A DNA stretch of 64,000 nucleotides from Triops longicaudatus (taxonomy: Eukaryota; Arthropoda; Branchiopoda; Notostraca; Triopsidae): positions 1-64,000 of the forward strand of contig JAGQDJ010000171.1 in NCBI GenBank assembly GCA_022885665.1. The letters are read 5' to 3'. The translations under genes were made by a program, and so were the position numbers. The notes beneath the pieces are model-generated. The model had not been told where the DNA came from and did not search any database. It saw only the letters and a list, made by a program, of their open reading frames with translations. Positions 13,288 through 26,447 of this stretch are shown here, piece after piece (the stretch's first letter is position 1; the number at the start of each line of letters is the position of its first letter).

Positions 13288-16200
13288 ATATTTATAAAAA
13301 GGAAAATCCTCTAAGAGCGATACAAAACTTACGATACCGCTTCGTCACATTTGATCCAATGATAAAAAAGTCTGTTTAAGACGATATCGCTTAAAGCTAA
13401 AGTAGCTTCAGTGGGTTTAATTCTCAAGCCTTGGTTAGCTGGGTTAGCTTGCAATGATTGATAAATTCGAATAAACGATCCTTTGCATAACGAATGATGG
13501 GCTATTGGGGCTTGTAACTTACCTAGTTTTAAAAATGAGAAAACACTCGGGGCTATTTTATGAACAAAAGTAAAGCCTTACCGTCGAAAAATTCGTGCAT
13601 GCTATTTAGCATACACGTTTATCCAGTACTTAAAAATGTATCGTCCTAATGGCAGTGAAAAGCTAGCTTATAGGCTTGCGAATTCGACATGACGACGGAT
13701 CTCGACGATTTCCCTTTTCAAACAACGCTTGGGAGAAAGGATTAAGTAAAAAGTGCGGTTAGAGTGTGCTACTTAAAGATATCCGGCTGAAGCGTAATAC
13801 TGAAGGGGTTGTAGACGTCAAGTGCATTTCCCAAGCTCGTTGGATAGTTTTAGCTCATAACGACGATTTTAATTTCAAGTACTGTACGATCCAGAGCCCA
13901 TTGGTTTTAGCGGCCTGCACTATATTTTGTTTCGTATTTTGAGATTTCTTTTAAAAGGAAGCGTAAACTTCCTTTAAATTGTTTATTCTTATTATATTAC
14001 TTGTATTTTTCTATGGCGAATTGCGATTATTGAATAGTGTAGACAAAAGAAACAAAGTTTCTTCTGAGTTACATTCTTAAAATTACAACATTGGTGTGGC
14101 CGGTTGGTTAGAGGAACAGTGTTTGGGAACATGCATATGCATATGTAATTTACCATATTCAGTATTCATACGCCCTTGAAAAAGGTGCGTGACCTTTACC
14201 GAAAGGATGAAAAGTGTATACTGCAAACAAAGATTAAGGACCCCTTACTTTTTCTTTAAAAAAAAACGTAAAAAATAATGCCTCTTAAAGAATACTCGAC
14301 GGTCAGAAAGTTCCCATCTTATCGGTACCGCGCATTTGAGCCTAGCTTTTGTCGAAAACTTGTACGTCAAACGTGGTAACGAGCAAGACTCGGTCTTAGC
14401 GGTTGTTATTTTTAAAACAAATTTGAGCAAAGCTTAAGAGTAATTTTAACGATTAGTGGCAAAATAGGCAAACGAAATTAAGGAAAGACGGAAACTGATG
14501 ATATTTTTAAAAAAAAAATCGTTGAAAAGCTTCTTTGGCCTTAACCCATCCATTCAGTTCAATTGTAAGAAGGGTTAGTGACACATGGCTGCATAGAAGT
14601 CACCACGTGGTTAGGCATCAGTTACGCAGCGCCCCTGGTTACCGCATCGTCTCAGATTACACAGCGGATTTCACTTGTCAAGGGTTTTTATAACTTTCTT
14701 CTCCTCCTTTTAGTACTACAGTAATCTTTTTTACTTTGAAAAGTCTCCTTAAAGAAACAAGTCTCCTACTGTTTTCTATTTTAAATTTTTATAACTCTTT
14801 ATTTTTGCGTCTGTTTTTTTCTTGTTCGTGAAACCGGCTTAGCCTTCTAACTAAGTTCAAAGCGGAAACTTGCTTAAGCCTACTTGTGTTTGACCTCTAT
14901 TCACTTTAACCTCTTTATTGGCACGGGCAGAACTTTTAACGATGTGGCATATAATTAAAACTTTGTTTCTTGAAATCCTGTTTTGACTAAAAAAAAACGG
15001 CCCTTTTCAGCACTGCCTATGGCTTTTGAAAACCTTGAAGCTTACCTTTAGCTTTTATAAAATTCTTTGGCAGCCGTTTGCATAAAACCGGCCCCTACTC
15101 TGCATTAAAAAACTATAAAACAGTGATTTTTTCCAAGCTAACAGCTGCCGTCATCTTCAGCCGGGAGGCTTAGACACTCCTTGTAAGGGGAGGATCGGCA
15201 GGGCGAAAGAAAGTAAATTCTCGTTTAAGGCTAGGTGTCTAACAAGAAGATCGAACCCGGCAATGTGTGAAAGTTAGGATTCTTTCAGAAATTGAGAAAG
15301 TAAAGAATAATCTTTTTCCCTGAAAGGAAGAGAGGATCTTGGGTGAGGGGGGAAAACGTAGAAGGCCAATTTAAATAAATAAAACTGAGAAAAGTGTGTA
15401 TTGTTATGGCAGGTACAACGCATACAATAAAGCAAAAGTTGTGTGCTCATTTCCGACTTGGTGGTTAGAGAGGTCACAGTGTCTGGGAAGAGAATATTCT
15501 TGGAGATATGCGTTTACGTTAAAGGAAGGTAGAGGTAAAAAAAAGAAGGCTAAAAGATACCTTGCGGGCTGGGAGACTTTGAACGCACCCTTTTCGTGAA
15601 TGGCGTTCTTGACCCATTGTCCCTAAACTCTAACGAAGGAGTGGAATTTTGTATGTCTGGCCTACACGTTCGGAGTTGGCTTGCTTCGTCACGTATTCAC
15701 TTCCAGGTTAGAAACACGTTTGTATCGAAACCCAGCGACCACGTATGTATACTTAATGTTCTGCAATTTTGGACGTCTTGAGTAACCATTCTAGTCGGTA
15801 ATCTTCATATAGTTTTATTTCGCTTTTACTTGGCTGTCAGTTCTTACAATTTAAGCTTTATTTAAGTAATCAAAACAGGTAGTTGAATGATCAAAATATT
15901 ATGAATGAAACCATGTACATTGTTGTAGTTACGTGTGCAGCCATTAGTTCTGAACATATTAGAGTTAAAATATAACGCCACATTTTTTTTACATTATTAT
16001 GCATATTTCTTGAGCCACAATATTTTGATATGTCATCAGACAATTTATATTTATTATGTACATACACATAGAAGAGAAATGCTCAAGACATAAAACGCTT
16101 GTCTTACAGTCCAGACAATTACAGTTATTACACAGTCTACTGAGGCTTGAAAGTCCATGCCCCAATGACTATAGGAAGAATGCACACGATAGATTCCTTA

Positions 16201-17861
16201 AAATCTGATAAAGCATTTCCTTCCGTGTATACGTATTGTCTTCGACTTCTAATGAGTTTCCACAGGCTCATAGTAAGTCATGAGTAAAATTGAGTTGACA
16301 CGTTTCGGTTCTCCCACCTATTAGCCCACAACTATCAGATTATGTTTTAACCATAAACAAAAAACCGTCACCACCATTTTGCCGCTTATTTACTTCACAC
16401 AAAGACTTCGCTTTTCTTAAACGACTTCTGTCAAGTATGTTGCAGAGCCAGTGTTGAGCTGTTATTAAAAAAAAATTTATGTATTCTTCCTAAGACTTTC
16501 TTTAGTAAAAGTGTGACAGTGCTCGTGCAAACAAAGAGTACCAAAGGTTTGAAAATGACACTGAATTTTTTGTTGTGCTTTGTTTATCCTTGAACTGAAC
16601 CTTGCAGATTCATTGAGTACTGTGTTTCAATATTTGTTTTGTCTGCAGCCGGACAAGTAACACATATTGCTTTTCTTGTTATTAGCCATCTGACAGTACG
16701 AAAAGTTGAAAATTTTTTGACATTATAAGTAAAAGGATGGAACTTATTAGAAGCACAGCATGTTTATTCAAACTGAAACCATTAACAACTTCTCATGAAA
16801 GCCTACCAGATATCGGTTACTCATCTTAAATGTAACCGTGTTTCTCGTTTCAAGAGGTATGTTAAAATCAGCCTTAGCAGAGGATCTGTTCCTTATAGGG
16901 AAATTGATTTTTTATACCGTGAATTAAAACCCCCTATCAGTGGTGAGTCACTCAGGGTCAGTTACTCGGACCAGTTACCAAACCGAACGTGTCATCTAAA
17001 ATTCTCTGCGATACCGCTGCTTAACTAAGCATTAATGGTCTGTCCATGCTTTACACTACCTAAATGAAAGTTTATTTTTCAAGGAACTAAGAAAAATTAA
17101 AGATTTTTTCGAATTGCGATATATAATTTTGGGCTTTACTATGCATAGCCCATGGGAAAACCGGTAAATTTGAAGTTATACCAAGTCTTATGATGAAAAC
17201 GTGCAACACCGTTAGCTTGTCTGGCACGTGTAATCTTGCTCACGTGACCGAGAATAGGAACTGTATATTATGTCTTCACATTTAGTTCTCTGATTATTTC
17301 ATTTCAAAAGAAAATAATATATTTATGTATGCACTATTGTACTGAAAAAAGGACCAAATTACGACGAAGAAAACGCATACTTGAAGTTTACAGTTAAGGC
17401 TTGCTAACCTCGCTGCAATCTAGGCTATGCCTATTCATTTGCAAGTTTAACAAGTGAAGTAAGAGTGGAATTCGTGGAATTCAATGATATGAGTTCCTCT
17501 TACACAGGACCGCCGCAAAGCTGGAAGACAGGTGGGAGGCTATGGGTCAGGTAGAATAACTTAAAAGTAACCCAATGAACTACAAACGAATAAGGCGAAA
17601 GGAATCTTCGGCTTTAGGAAGTTTTGGGATGAGACGCAACGCATAAGTTAAGTGCGTATAGGGAACTGTTTTTGTAGCCTCGAGTAGTGTGGACGCAAAG
17701 GTTAGGAATAACGCGTATACTCCGCCTCTATAAGGGAAATTAGGGAACAAAAAAAGGAAAAGAACAGTAGAGGAGGATGGCATTACTAAGTTTGAACCCT
17801 CAAAGTAACCATCACTGGCAAACATTTCCCATTGTACCAGTCAACAAGTTGTGTCAGCGTG

Positions 17862-20800
17862 ATGGAGGTCTCGTACATTGTGGTGTCCATTTTAGGAACG
17901 CTTCTGATTGCTGGAGTGTGTACTGTTGTGCACTTGCTGCGCTTTGTGCTTAGCTTAAGAACAGCCAAAAAAGTCGTCAAGCCAGAGCGGAATAATTACT
18001 TGCCAAAATGTGCTATCATTCTCTGTTTACGCGGAGCAGATCCATTTTTACCGAGTTGTATCCAATCTTTGGTAGCCCAGGATTACCCGAATTTTGAAGT
18101 GATTGTCGTTATCGATAATCCAGCTGACAGTGCGACACCAATTGTAGAAGCAGCTTTGAAGCAGTGCGGATCTTCAAAAATTCGTGTTAGTTTCTTGGAG
18201 AACGTGCGGCCAAATTGTGGCTTAAAATGTAGCGCCATGATTCAGGTAAACCACCACCTCTTGCGACTCTTTTTTACTCTTATCTGCCATTACCGTGGAT
18301 GTATCTTGTAACTCAAAGAACATTTTCTAATGAACAAAAAATAAATTCTATATATACACAGTGTAGCATTTCGTGAACGCTAAAGGCTTCGCTGTCTTTA
18401 TAGAGCTATAAAATACAATAGTCCGTTTATTTGAATAGGGTCAGGGGTGGAGGAATAGCACCCAAATATCTTGAATATTAGAAAATACAAATTTACCTGC
18501 ATAGCGCTTTTTTTCATGTTTGCGTTGAGGTACAAGAACATTTTTAAGAGTTTCTAGGAATATTGTGTCTTTCTGGTATCAAGGATTCCTGCAAAAGACC
18601 CGTATTCATATAGACGAAATTTTTCAGCATTGTAAAATTCAAAATTTTATTGAAAAGCGAAACACTTAATTAACCATTATTCAGTAAGAAAAAGGTAGGT
18701 TTACATTGAATTAATGGTGTTCCGTGCTGAAACACGAAAAGGTTTTTGTTGTATACATTTGAAATGACGTGCTTTTTCCCATTTCTGTGTATATCCTTAA
18801 GTGACGAAAGTAGTAGATCTTCCCCTTCTCTTTCGAGGAATTGTAGATTATACGCAGGACAGGTCATTAAGCTAATTTGTCGGGGATACGGGTACTAATC
18901 TGTTTCTGTTCTTTCTCCTATTACAATGTCCTTTCTCCTATTATAAAAGGTTAGCCCACAACGAGTTCACGAGCAGTAGTACGGAGGAGTGAGTTCAGTT
19001 GTTAGTATTAGTTAATTAGTAGTGTCTTTAGTTCGTTCGCAAGCAGTGGACAGTTCGCAACGAGTTCGTAAGCAGTTAGCAAGTTTTTTTTTGCTTACTG
19101 CCAAGAAAGATTACGGACGATGGAAAATTAATCGTTGTCGATAATAGTGCTAGTAAACTGTGTTGTAATTAGTGTTTTTGCGTAGTGTTTGTTTAATACA
19201 TTAGTGTTAGTTTAAGCTTGACTTCGTGTTGAGCTCCCTGTCACCGTTAGCGCGATTCTGACGGCGACAAATGAGACTAGTCCGGAACCATAAATTTTTC
19301 ATTTTGTTGGACAGAATATTTGCATAATCTCTATTCTCATTATGATCTATCGACAAATGCAACTTAGCACTTAAGGTTCTTTTAGGCTGTAGTTCTGAAC
19401 ATAGTTTCAGGTAGAAGGGTAAATTTGGGTAGGTTAAATTAAGTTCTGTTAGATTAAATTTACTTAGGTTAAAATAATTTATTTTATAATGAGTTACATT
19501 AGGCTTAAATCAGTTAAGGTGCGTGAACATAAAAATGCGCTGTAAAGCAACGAAAAACAAAGACTGGTCGGGATAATAAAACAAAAGTATCTTAAATTTT
19601 GACTAAACTTACGCAAAAGTGCGTTTTACGCTTTTCTCTGTAATGGTAGGATTTCAAAGTTAGTGAGTTGTAGTTAGATGCTTGAATTATTGCGTTTGTC
19701 GCGATGCTAACTGTAAAACAATCACGAAATACCCTATCCTTTCAACTTCTTAAAAATTTAATGGATGCATCAATACAAGACTGTTACTTGACATTCCGTC
19801 TTAAAACAGACAAATTAACTATCGCAGTTTTTCTCTTCGAGTTTTGCGTAACATCAAGATCAATCAATCAATTGCCCTTGCTGCACAGTAGCATAGAGAA
19901 AAGCGGTCGCAACAACAAAACCCGTCCAGAAAATAAATATCGGAGTAATTTTACTTGGTAGCACTACAAATATCTTTGAAATATATTGCGAGTGGTTGAA
20001 GAAACTCACGAAGCAATACCATTTTGCAAGGCAGGTGCTAGGCCTGCAGTATAGTACTCATAATATTTAAAAAAATCACTTTGAAAATACTTTTAATTAT
20101 GTTACATTCTGTTACGGATACTTTCATGGACAGTCACGACAAGTATATAAATATTATCAAAGATCATAGCCTGATAAAGCCGTAGCTCAGGATTTCGCCG
20201 TATACAGTATTTAAAGCATGTAGAAAATGTCTAACATTAATCGCTTTGGCGTACAAAGTCTACTCACAAGATCAATTTCAAACATTTAGATAGAAGTATC
20301 TTTAAATTAGGCGGTTTCCAGTTTGGATGCTTCGTGCGAGATTGCCGCTTTTGTCGATGCCGATATTACTGCACCAACGACGTGGTTACGTGAGCTGGTT
20401 GATCCTCTGCAAGATCCACAGATTGCAGTAGCTACTGGTAACCGGTGGTATTTGCCCACAGGTGAACGTTGTGGCACGCTTGTTAGGTACTTATTAGACA
20501 CCCAGTGTTCTTTTGCAGCGTCAGACCTATATTTCATTAACCTCACGGTATTGTTAGGTACTTATGGAATGTCCATGTAAGTCAACGCATGGCGACTTAT
20601 GGCGTTGTATGGGGCGGATCGTTTGCCATCAAGGCAGAGGTACTACGACAGATTGGCTTGCTAAATTACTGGAGTCAGTGTCTTTCCGATGACGTTATCA
20701 TCGGAGAAATCATAAAGGCTCACGGTTACCGAGTTCAGTTTGTGCCTAAAGCTATCATGCTCAATTGTGAAGAAACGGAGCTTTTTCCATTAGTTAAATG

Positions 20801-21278
20801 GATCAGGCGACAACAATTATTTGGCTATTTGTATCACAAGTCTTGGTTTTACCAACTAATGATCGAGGGATTTTTCTTCCCGATCCCCATAATTGCGTCG
20901 CTCGTATACGCCATCTATTGCGCAGCACAAGCTCAGTGGATCAGTGCTGCACTTTCCTTAGCGTTATTCTTGGTCGTTATGTTTTCAATTGGTGTGGCTG
21001 CTTTGTGTTTGGAACTGTGTATTGAGCAGGTGATTCAAAAGCAGTACGAAATTTCCGGCTTCGGTTTTGTGAAATTTTTGTTCAACGTTATGGTATGGGC
21101 GCTGCCTACCATCTTAATCACACTTTTTGCAGCCTTTGTGGCGTGTTTTATGAAAACAGTCAACTGGAGAGGTGTTTCTTATTTAATTAAGGGACCTTGG
21201 GATGTTCAACTAAACGAATATAAACCATATGAAGTTGATCAATCGGAAGAAGTTCGAAAACTTAAATTGTCTATATGA
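17862..21278 (+). CDS. Membrane glycosyltransferase family 2, bacterial-like
   Basis: Three exons: 17862-18245, 20311-20486 and 20558-21278, giving 426 residues. One N-terminal membrane segment (about 4-30) is followed by a GT-A catalytic domain. Visible motifs are LCLRGADPFLP (54-64), VIDNPAD (83-89), VDAD (DxD, Asp144/Asp146), SDD (230-232) and RRQQLFGY (270-277, the QxxRW-like site). At least three C-terminal membrane segments lie between 285 and 385. The enzyme should transfer a nucleotide-activated sugar to a lipid or a growing polysaccharide at a membrane. The overall layout recalls ceramide glucosyltransferase, but the exact motifs (for example RYLWN, WGGSFAIK and EVLRQ) look to me like bacterial, especially cyanobacterial, family members rather than animal UGCG. 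That resemblance is from memory. The start is the first ATG of the open frame, followed directly by a signal-anchor. Intron 1 is 2065 bp and intron 2 is 71 bp. Confidence 0.85.
18878..19269 (+). mobile_element. Probable solo LTR inside intron 1
   Basis: A 392-bp segment that starts TGTCGGGGATACGGG and ends GACGGCGACA, the TG...CA form of retrotransposon LTRs. It contains a TATA box (TATAAAAGG at about 18940) followed by a downstream stretch with many AGTTC/GTTCG words, as in an LTR promoter and R region. Flanks are aatt before and aatg after, so a target duplication is at best imperfect. No internal gag-pol or second LTR is present. Confidence 0.45.
20480..20565 (+). repeat. 15-bp direct repeats bounding intron 2 (71 bp)
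   Basis: TTGTTAGGTACTTAT occurs at 20480-20494 and again, identically, at 20551-20565. The AG|GT inside the first copy is the splice donor (intron starts 20487). The AG|GT inside the second copy is the acceptor (intron ends 20557). Splicing between them restores the expected reading frame through RYLWN. Confidence 0.85.
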
Positions 21279-24200
21279 AACTGCCTTCTAAAATTGTGTA
21301 TTTACTTTGTTTTTGTTTTGTAACCAGTTTTGTACTAAAATAATACAATAAGCCGTTATAAGTTTTGTATTTTAAAAGAATCACGCAAGTCTTCGGGAAG
21401 TCCACTAGTAAGTAGCTAAGAGACGAATACGGAAATGTCTGTGAAAATCAAAAACTCACGACAGGCATTAAAACAGGGTGGAGTTACAACACTTTTTACC
21501 AAGTAGAAAAAGAGTTTTTGTGGCCTATTTCGTAAAGATAATTAAGTAGCTTGGACATTTTTTCGAGCATAACATTTCATTTCCATTGGTGAATGTACTC
21601 TCAATGTTCTTTTCGGAAAATGGCTTCGATAATTTTCAAAACTGGGATCACAATTTTTCGCTTTTCAAGAAGTAATTACTGTAACCTTGTTTCACTATTA
21701 ATAGAAAAAAATCTTTGAATAATTGGTACATAAAGCTCTTGAAATTGGATGAGCCATTTTAAGAGTCAATGCGCAAGTCGAACTTCCTTGCTCTGTTTTA
21801 GCTTATCTTACTAAAGACAGATGGCGATGGACGTTATTTTCTCTTCCATGAAAAGGGAAATTTATTCTAAGAAATTGCTGTGCTTACCTGTCAAATTCTC
21901 AAAAAATTCTTAATTGGTCGTTTTAGTAATAAGTAAAACTAAAAAGCCTAAGCTTAGATTTTGAAAATAACGAATGTTTTCAATCCATGCACGTTTCGTA
22001 TATTTTCACAATTTTTTCTCACTTTTTCCAGCTCGCTCATCCAACACTTTTCCGTCCTATTTAATTGGTCAAGAGTGAATGATCAAAAATGTATTTACTG
22101 TCGAGTGGAACCAAACCCAACTGTTTATTAAATTTAAGATTTCTTATTGCATTAACTTATGGTCAACAATTATTATTTTTGCATGTACCTTTTCCTATTC
22201 CCAACCTTCACATTCTTTATCGTTACGCTCTTCCGCTTATTTCTATAAGCTTTGTCGAAGATAAGTTCTCCAAAAAGAAAGATTTAAAAGCTACTCTATC
22301 TGACCATATACTAAGTTTTCCTGTGTAAGCATGTTTTACAATTCGAAAAGGCTGTATCCAAGGGGTTAGAGGGTTTGACGCTTCCCTCGTGTCCGACTTT
22401 GTCTTTGTTACATATAACGATGAGGATCGGATGTTTTTCTCACCAATCGGCTTGAATCTGGCGCGCTTAGGCCTTCGTGGCAGTAACGTATACACTGAGT
22501 GTTAGTTTGACAACGAATTGTATTTCTCCTCTCATAATTTTGAATTCGTTTTTCTGTCGTTGTTTTTTATTGAAAACATCTTTTTTCAGGTATATAATCT
22601 TCTACTCTTTTAGCGAGCCTTTTTACTGTTTTCTGGACAAGGTGACAATTTTTAAACGTATTCTGCCTCGTCACCTTTTTCTTCTTCCGGAGGTTTCACG
22701 ACATGTCCATGAGTCAATTTCAGTTTTTCAACCTACCTTACCTACCCCTCAGAGATTAACAGTTCAATCACTTTTCAATAACTCGGTCTGGCTGGGTGTA
22801 TGAAAAGAGATTCGAAAATTTGGCTAGAACTCGTTTTAGCAAATGGTGCAAGGACTCTCCAAATCCGATCCTTTTCGGAAATGCGGAAAGTAACTGTGCC
22901 CGTACGGTAAGATTCTTTTTTCTAGAAGATTGTGGAAGGACTTAAAACCAAAGGTAATGTCTTTTTAAAAGCTTAAATTGTTGAAAAGCACCCCAAAGCG
23001 ATGACAAACATATGGACTTTGGAAGCTGTAAATGACCTGTGTATATGTGTGCACGCGCTCAGGTCAAAGTGAAACCTCCTTGTCAGCTTTTCGTCCACTG
23101 TTCCTGACAAACCAATTGCCAAAAGTGGAGAAATCCCATTTCCTGTACCGTACAGAACATTGGCCCTTAATTCATAGGGTTTCTTTCGTTGTAAAAGCTT
23201 TAAAACCTCAAGTGCTTGCGACGTCACCTCCTGTTTCGCAAAAAACGCTAGTTCAGCGTTCTTTTAGTTTCAGTTTTTGATTCTGTTCTCACATAAATTA
23301 CTAAAACTCTTACACGTTTCCAAAACCTCTGAAACTTTCCACAGATTTAAAGGATTGTAACCCATTTCCGGTCTTTTACACACCACAGGAAAATTCTCGC
23401 GCTCTTGCATGCTTACGTTCACTTGCTGTTACACTTCACAGAGTAATAAGTTGTTAAAAAGAAAGACATAAATGAACGAAAATAATAGAAAATTTCACAT
23501 GAAGAATATTCAAGCTTAATGTCAAAGCTTTGATGTGGATTTCTATGCGACGTATTCGTTCGTAGATTGAATTTCAACTTTGCAAGAAAAATGCCAATTG
23601 AAAAGTTCAGGATATGTCTATTTGTCATCATCCAACCCCTCTCCCCCCAAACGGAAAAGAAAAGGTGTTTGGAAAGTAGGTTTATAACAAGGGCGTGGAT
23701 GGTTCTTCCTTGTGTTTTCCTTGAGTACATACAACCTGGAACTCATTTAGCTCTTCAACAACTCGGAAAGGGTTCATCAAAGAGAGCAAACCGTTTTGAA
23801 AAGTAAAACTATACTACACTGCTCGCCGTATATAGCACAGCAGCGCACCATTCTCAACTCGCACCCCCTAAAATTGCCAGTTTTGGTTCCTATGGCACCC
23901 CAGGCTGGCAAAACGATCTTTAAAAGTTTCACCTAACAGTTTCCTGTTCCAATCGTCGTTTGGGTACCCAAACCAATGATTCTCCCTACAGGGCGTCCCA
24001 TCGCTTCCCAATTCAGCTTCCGATTTCGACACTTCTCATTACCAGTTTTGACTATCAACTTACGATGAACTTTTCGAGTGTAAAGCGGAACATGTCTTTA
24101 TGTTTGAGAGCTTGGCTTGTAGTGGCTTTTTGAGTACCATGTCTAGTTTCCGGTTTTTGTCCAGCTTGTTCAGGTTAATAGTTAGATAAGCAACGCGGAT

Positions 24201-26447
24201 GCGAGTGTAATTTGTAAGCAAGGTTGTACATGGCATTTACTTGCAAGATTGTTTGGACGGGAAGTTTTCTAGGATGGACGCACTTTGGCACGTTCTACAT
24301 AGAAATCAAGATTTCCGGAAAAAGAAATTAATACTATAATTCCATTAGGTTCACGCTTATTAAATCACGACGTGGCTAAGTTCGCGTAAGGCTGTCTAGC
24401 AATTTAACACATTTTGTGTGTGTTGTGCCACACGTTGGAACATTTTTTTTTCGTAGAAATCAAAAAGTAGTCTTATACATGGCAAACTTACTGTTTCACA
24501 AAGCGAATATGATTGGAACCCTCGTGATGGAATACTAGGTAATTGCATTAAGGTTAGTTTCGGCTGCTAAAATCGCACTTACTTTATTTTACGAGACCAT
24601 AAAGAGATGATTTCGTAATACCCGTAAATGAAAGAAAGCAACCAAAACCCATCACTCACGAAAAAAGGCCGTGTCGTGCTACTAGCATAAGGGAGGTTAA
24701 CGCATAATCGGAGCTCTATTGTACTCGAATTTACTGACTATACTAAAGTTCCCCAGTGCAATCTAAACCGCCACAACGAACAAGCCTCGTACGCCGGTAC
24801 TAACTTTGTAACTTGTGAGAGGAACATTCCGCGAAACGTCTTGGGTAACGTTATTGAACGATTACCCAGCAGACCACATCATAGCCGAAAGGCGAGTGCT
24901 GTATAGTTTTTTTTAATAAAATTAAAAAAAAAAAAATTATGTATGGTGCGCACGGCACGTCCAACCTTTGTCAAAAACGCATTGTGACTGTCGCGTTTCA
25001 GATTTACGGTCTCTGCTTATGCAGTGCCTATTCATCGTCCCGTTTAAACGCGTTGTTCTTTTTTTATTTGTAATGTTGCTAATTTTCTTATTGCTCAGTA
25101 TGAAAGTGAAAATGCTGTATCGACGAAAATAAAGAATGCAGTGCAACTGCGAAAGCCAGATGTCTAATTGAGCCTCGCAAGACGGGTTAACCTGAATCAA
25201 GCGGTGAAGGTATTTGAAGAGATAGTGAAGTGGCGTGAGATATAGTATACGGTAAACTAAATCTAAATAACTATATGAATTGCGGATGAATTACCTTAAC
25301 TTAGAAAGCGAATTTCTTAACCCCTCTGCGCCTTATGAACGTTAATCAGCCTCGAGATGTATAATTAGATCTCTGTTGTTTGCTACCTAATGTTTATTAT
25401 TTATTCATATTTGCTCAGAACAATAACGGACACAAAACGCAATCGAAAGCTATGACAATTGAAAAATTCAGAATTATAATCTAATAGTGTTGACTATCGA
25501 TTTGAGCCTTCTTTTCATGTGCAACAAGATGGTATGCGTTGCTAGACAGGCAATGAAAGTCTAGAGAAATAAATCAACTTTATGAGCGCACTTCGTAAAG
25601 TCGTACAAAGAGGCTGTAATTCAATTCAACACTCCGTATAATTTCATGCGTGTTACGTAATTACGGCCTACTCGTGAAGTTTAGTACGTTGTCCAAACTT
25701 GAGACACCTGTAAGCGAGAAACTCCCAAACCCTCATGTCGTACGATAACCTCAGTTAAACGGAATCCATTGCTATGCACACGCATAAAGAAATCGTAGCT
25801 CCAAGTTTTCAACTCATGCTGAAATGTAAGTTGAAAAGGAGGAGATAATCCACGTTAAATGTATCTTAAATCGCTATTCTTTTTAAACTGCAGTGTCCTT
25901 TATTAATAACACGATGGAATATTGCCGTACTTTCGGTAAATAAATAACAAACCTAGTACGCGCCCTTAAAGGGGTGCATTACACCACAAATACTACTAAA
26001 AGTGGAGATGTGTTTGTTCGGGACAACATTATATTGTGAAAACTGATCCGATGTACACCAAGGAATTCTTCTCTCTTTTTTTTTCTTCCCGCACCAAGTA
26101 ATCTGAACCTCCGCTGGGGTGGGTTTCAAACCACGGGCAGAAAACGAACTCTGCTTGCCATTCTTACTCACTGCAGCTTCTAGCGACACTGACAGCAGTA
26201 ATTACCAAACCTTCTTCCCAAGATGAACTGCCGTTTTTCATGAGATCTCTTTTCGCCTACTTATCCCTCCCCTTTTTCTCCTTTTTATACACTATTATAG
26301 TAACACTGACTTCCAGTAGTAAGGCCAAAGACATAGTACAGTATTGTAAGAGGAGAACTCAGATTATCCTCCCCGCGCTCTCTATAACCACTGGAATTTG
26401 AGCGTGTGAACGTAACTTATCCCCATGTGAGATTCGTCAGGTTCTTG

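Larger units (their letters stand above)
10252..17861. other. Intergenic stretch
   Basis: About 7.6 kb with no supportable gene. It holds a 34-nt poly-T run and a foldback element, listed separately. Two loosely similar patches with a TGGTTAGAG core occur near 14100 and 15463, but no complete tRNA-type promoter is present. The short open frames show no domain. Confidence 0.5.

Noticed and set aside
15225..15270. GGGTTCGATCTTC on the minus strand, a tRNA B-box look-alike.
   Set aside because: The flanks do not form T-arm or acceptor stems and no A box lies upstream.
14095..15510. Two similar patches with TGGTTAGAG(A)GG and ACAGTGT(T/C)TGGGAA (near 14100 and 15463), reminiscent of a tRNA-derived SINE head.
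   Set aside because: Only about 40 bp are similar, no B box follows at the right distance, and no common tail or target duplication is visible.
19430..19520. Degenerate TTAGGTTAAATT-like words here and near 59120-59280, suggesting relic insect-type telomere repeats.
   Set aside because: Units vary in length and sequence with no run of exact TTAGG; ordinary AT-rich drift explains them.
20575..20637. Strong GTAAGT donor at 20575 that would define a different small intron in the glycosyltransferase.
   Set aside because: It would delete the conserved WGGSFAIK block, whereas the 20487-20557 intron restores the full family motif.
26095..26185. GGTTTGAAACCC on the minus strand in a GC-richer patch, possible SINE or tRNA remnant.
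   Set aside because: No cloverleaf can be drawn and the A-box position does not match; weak evidence only.
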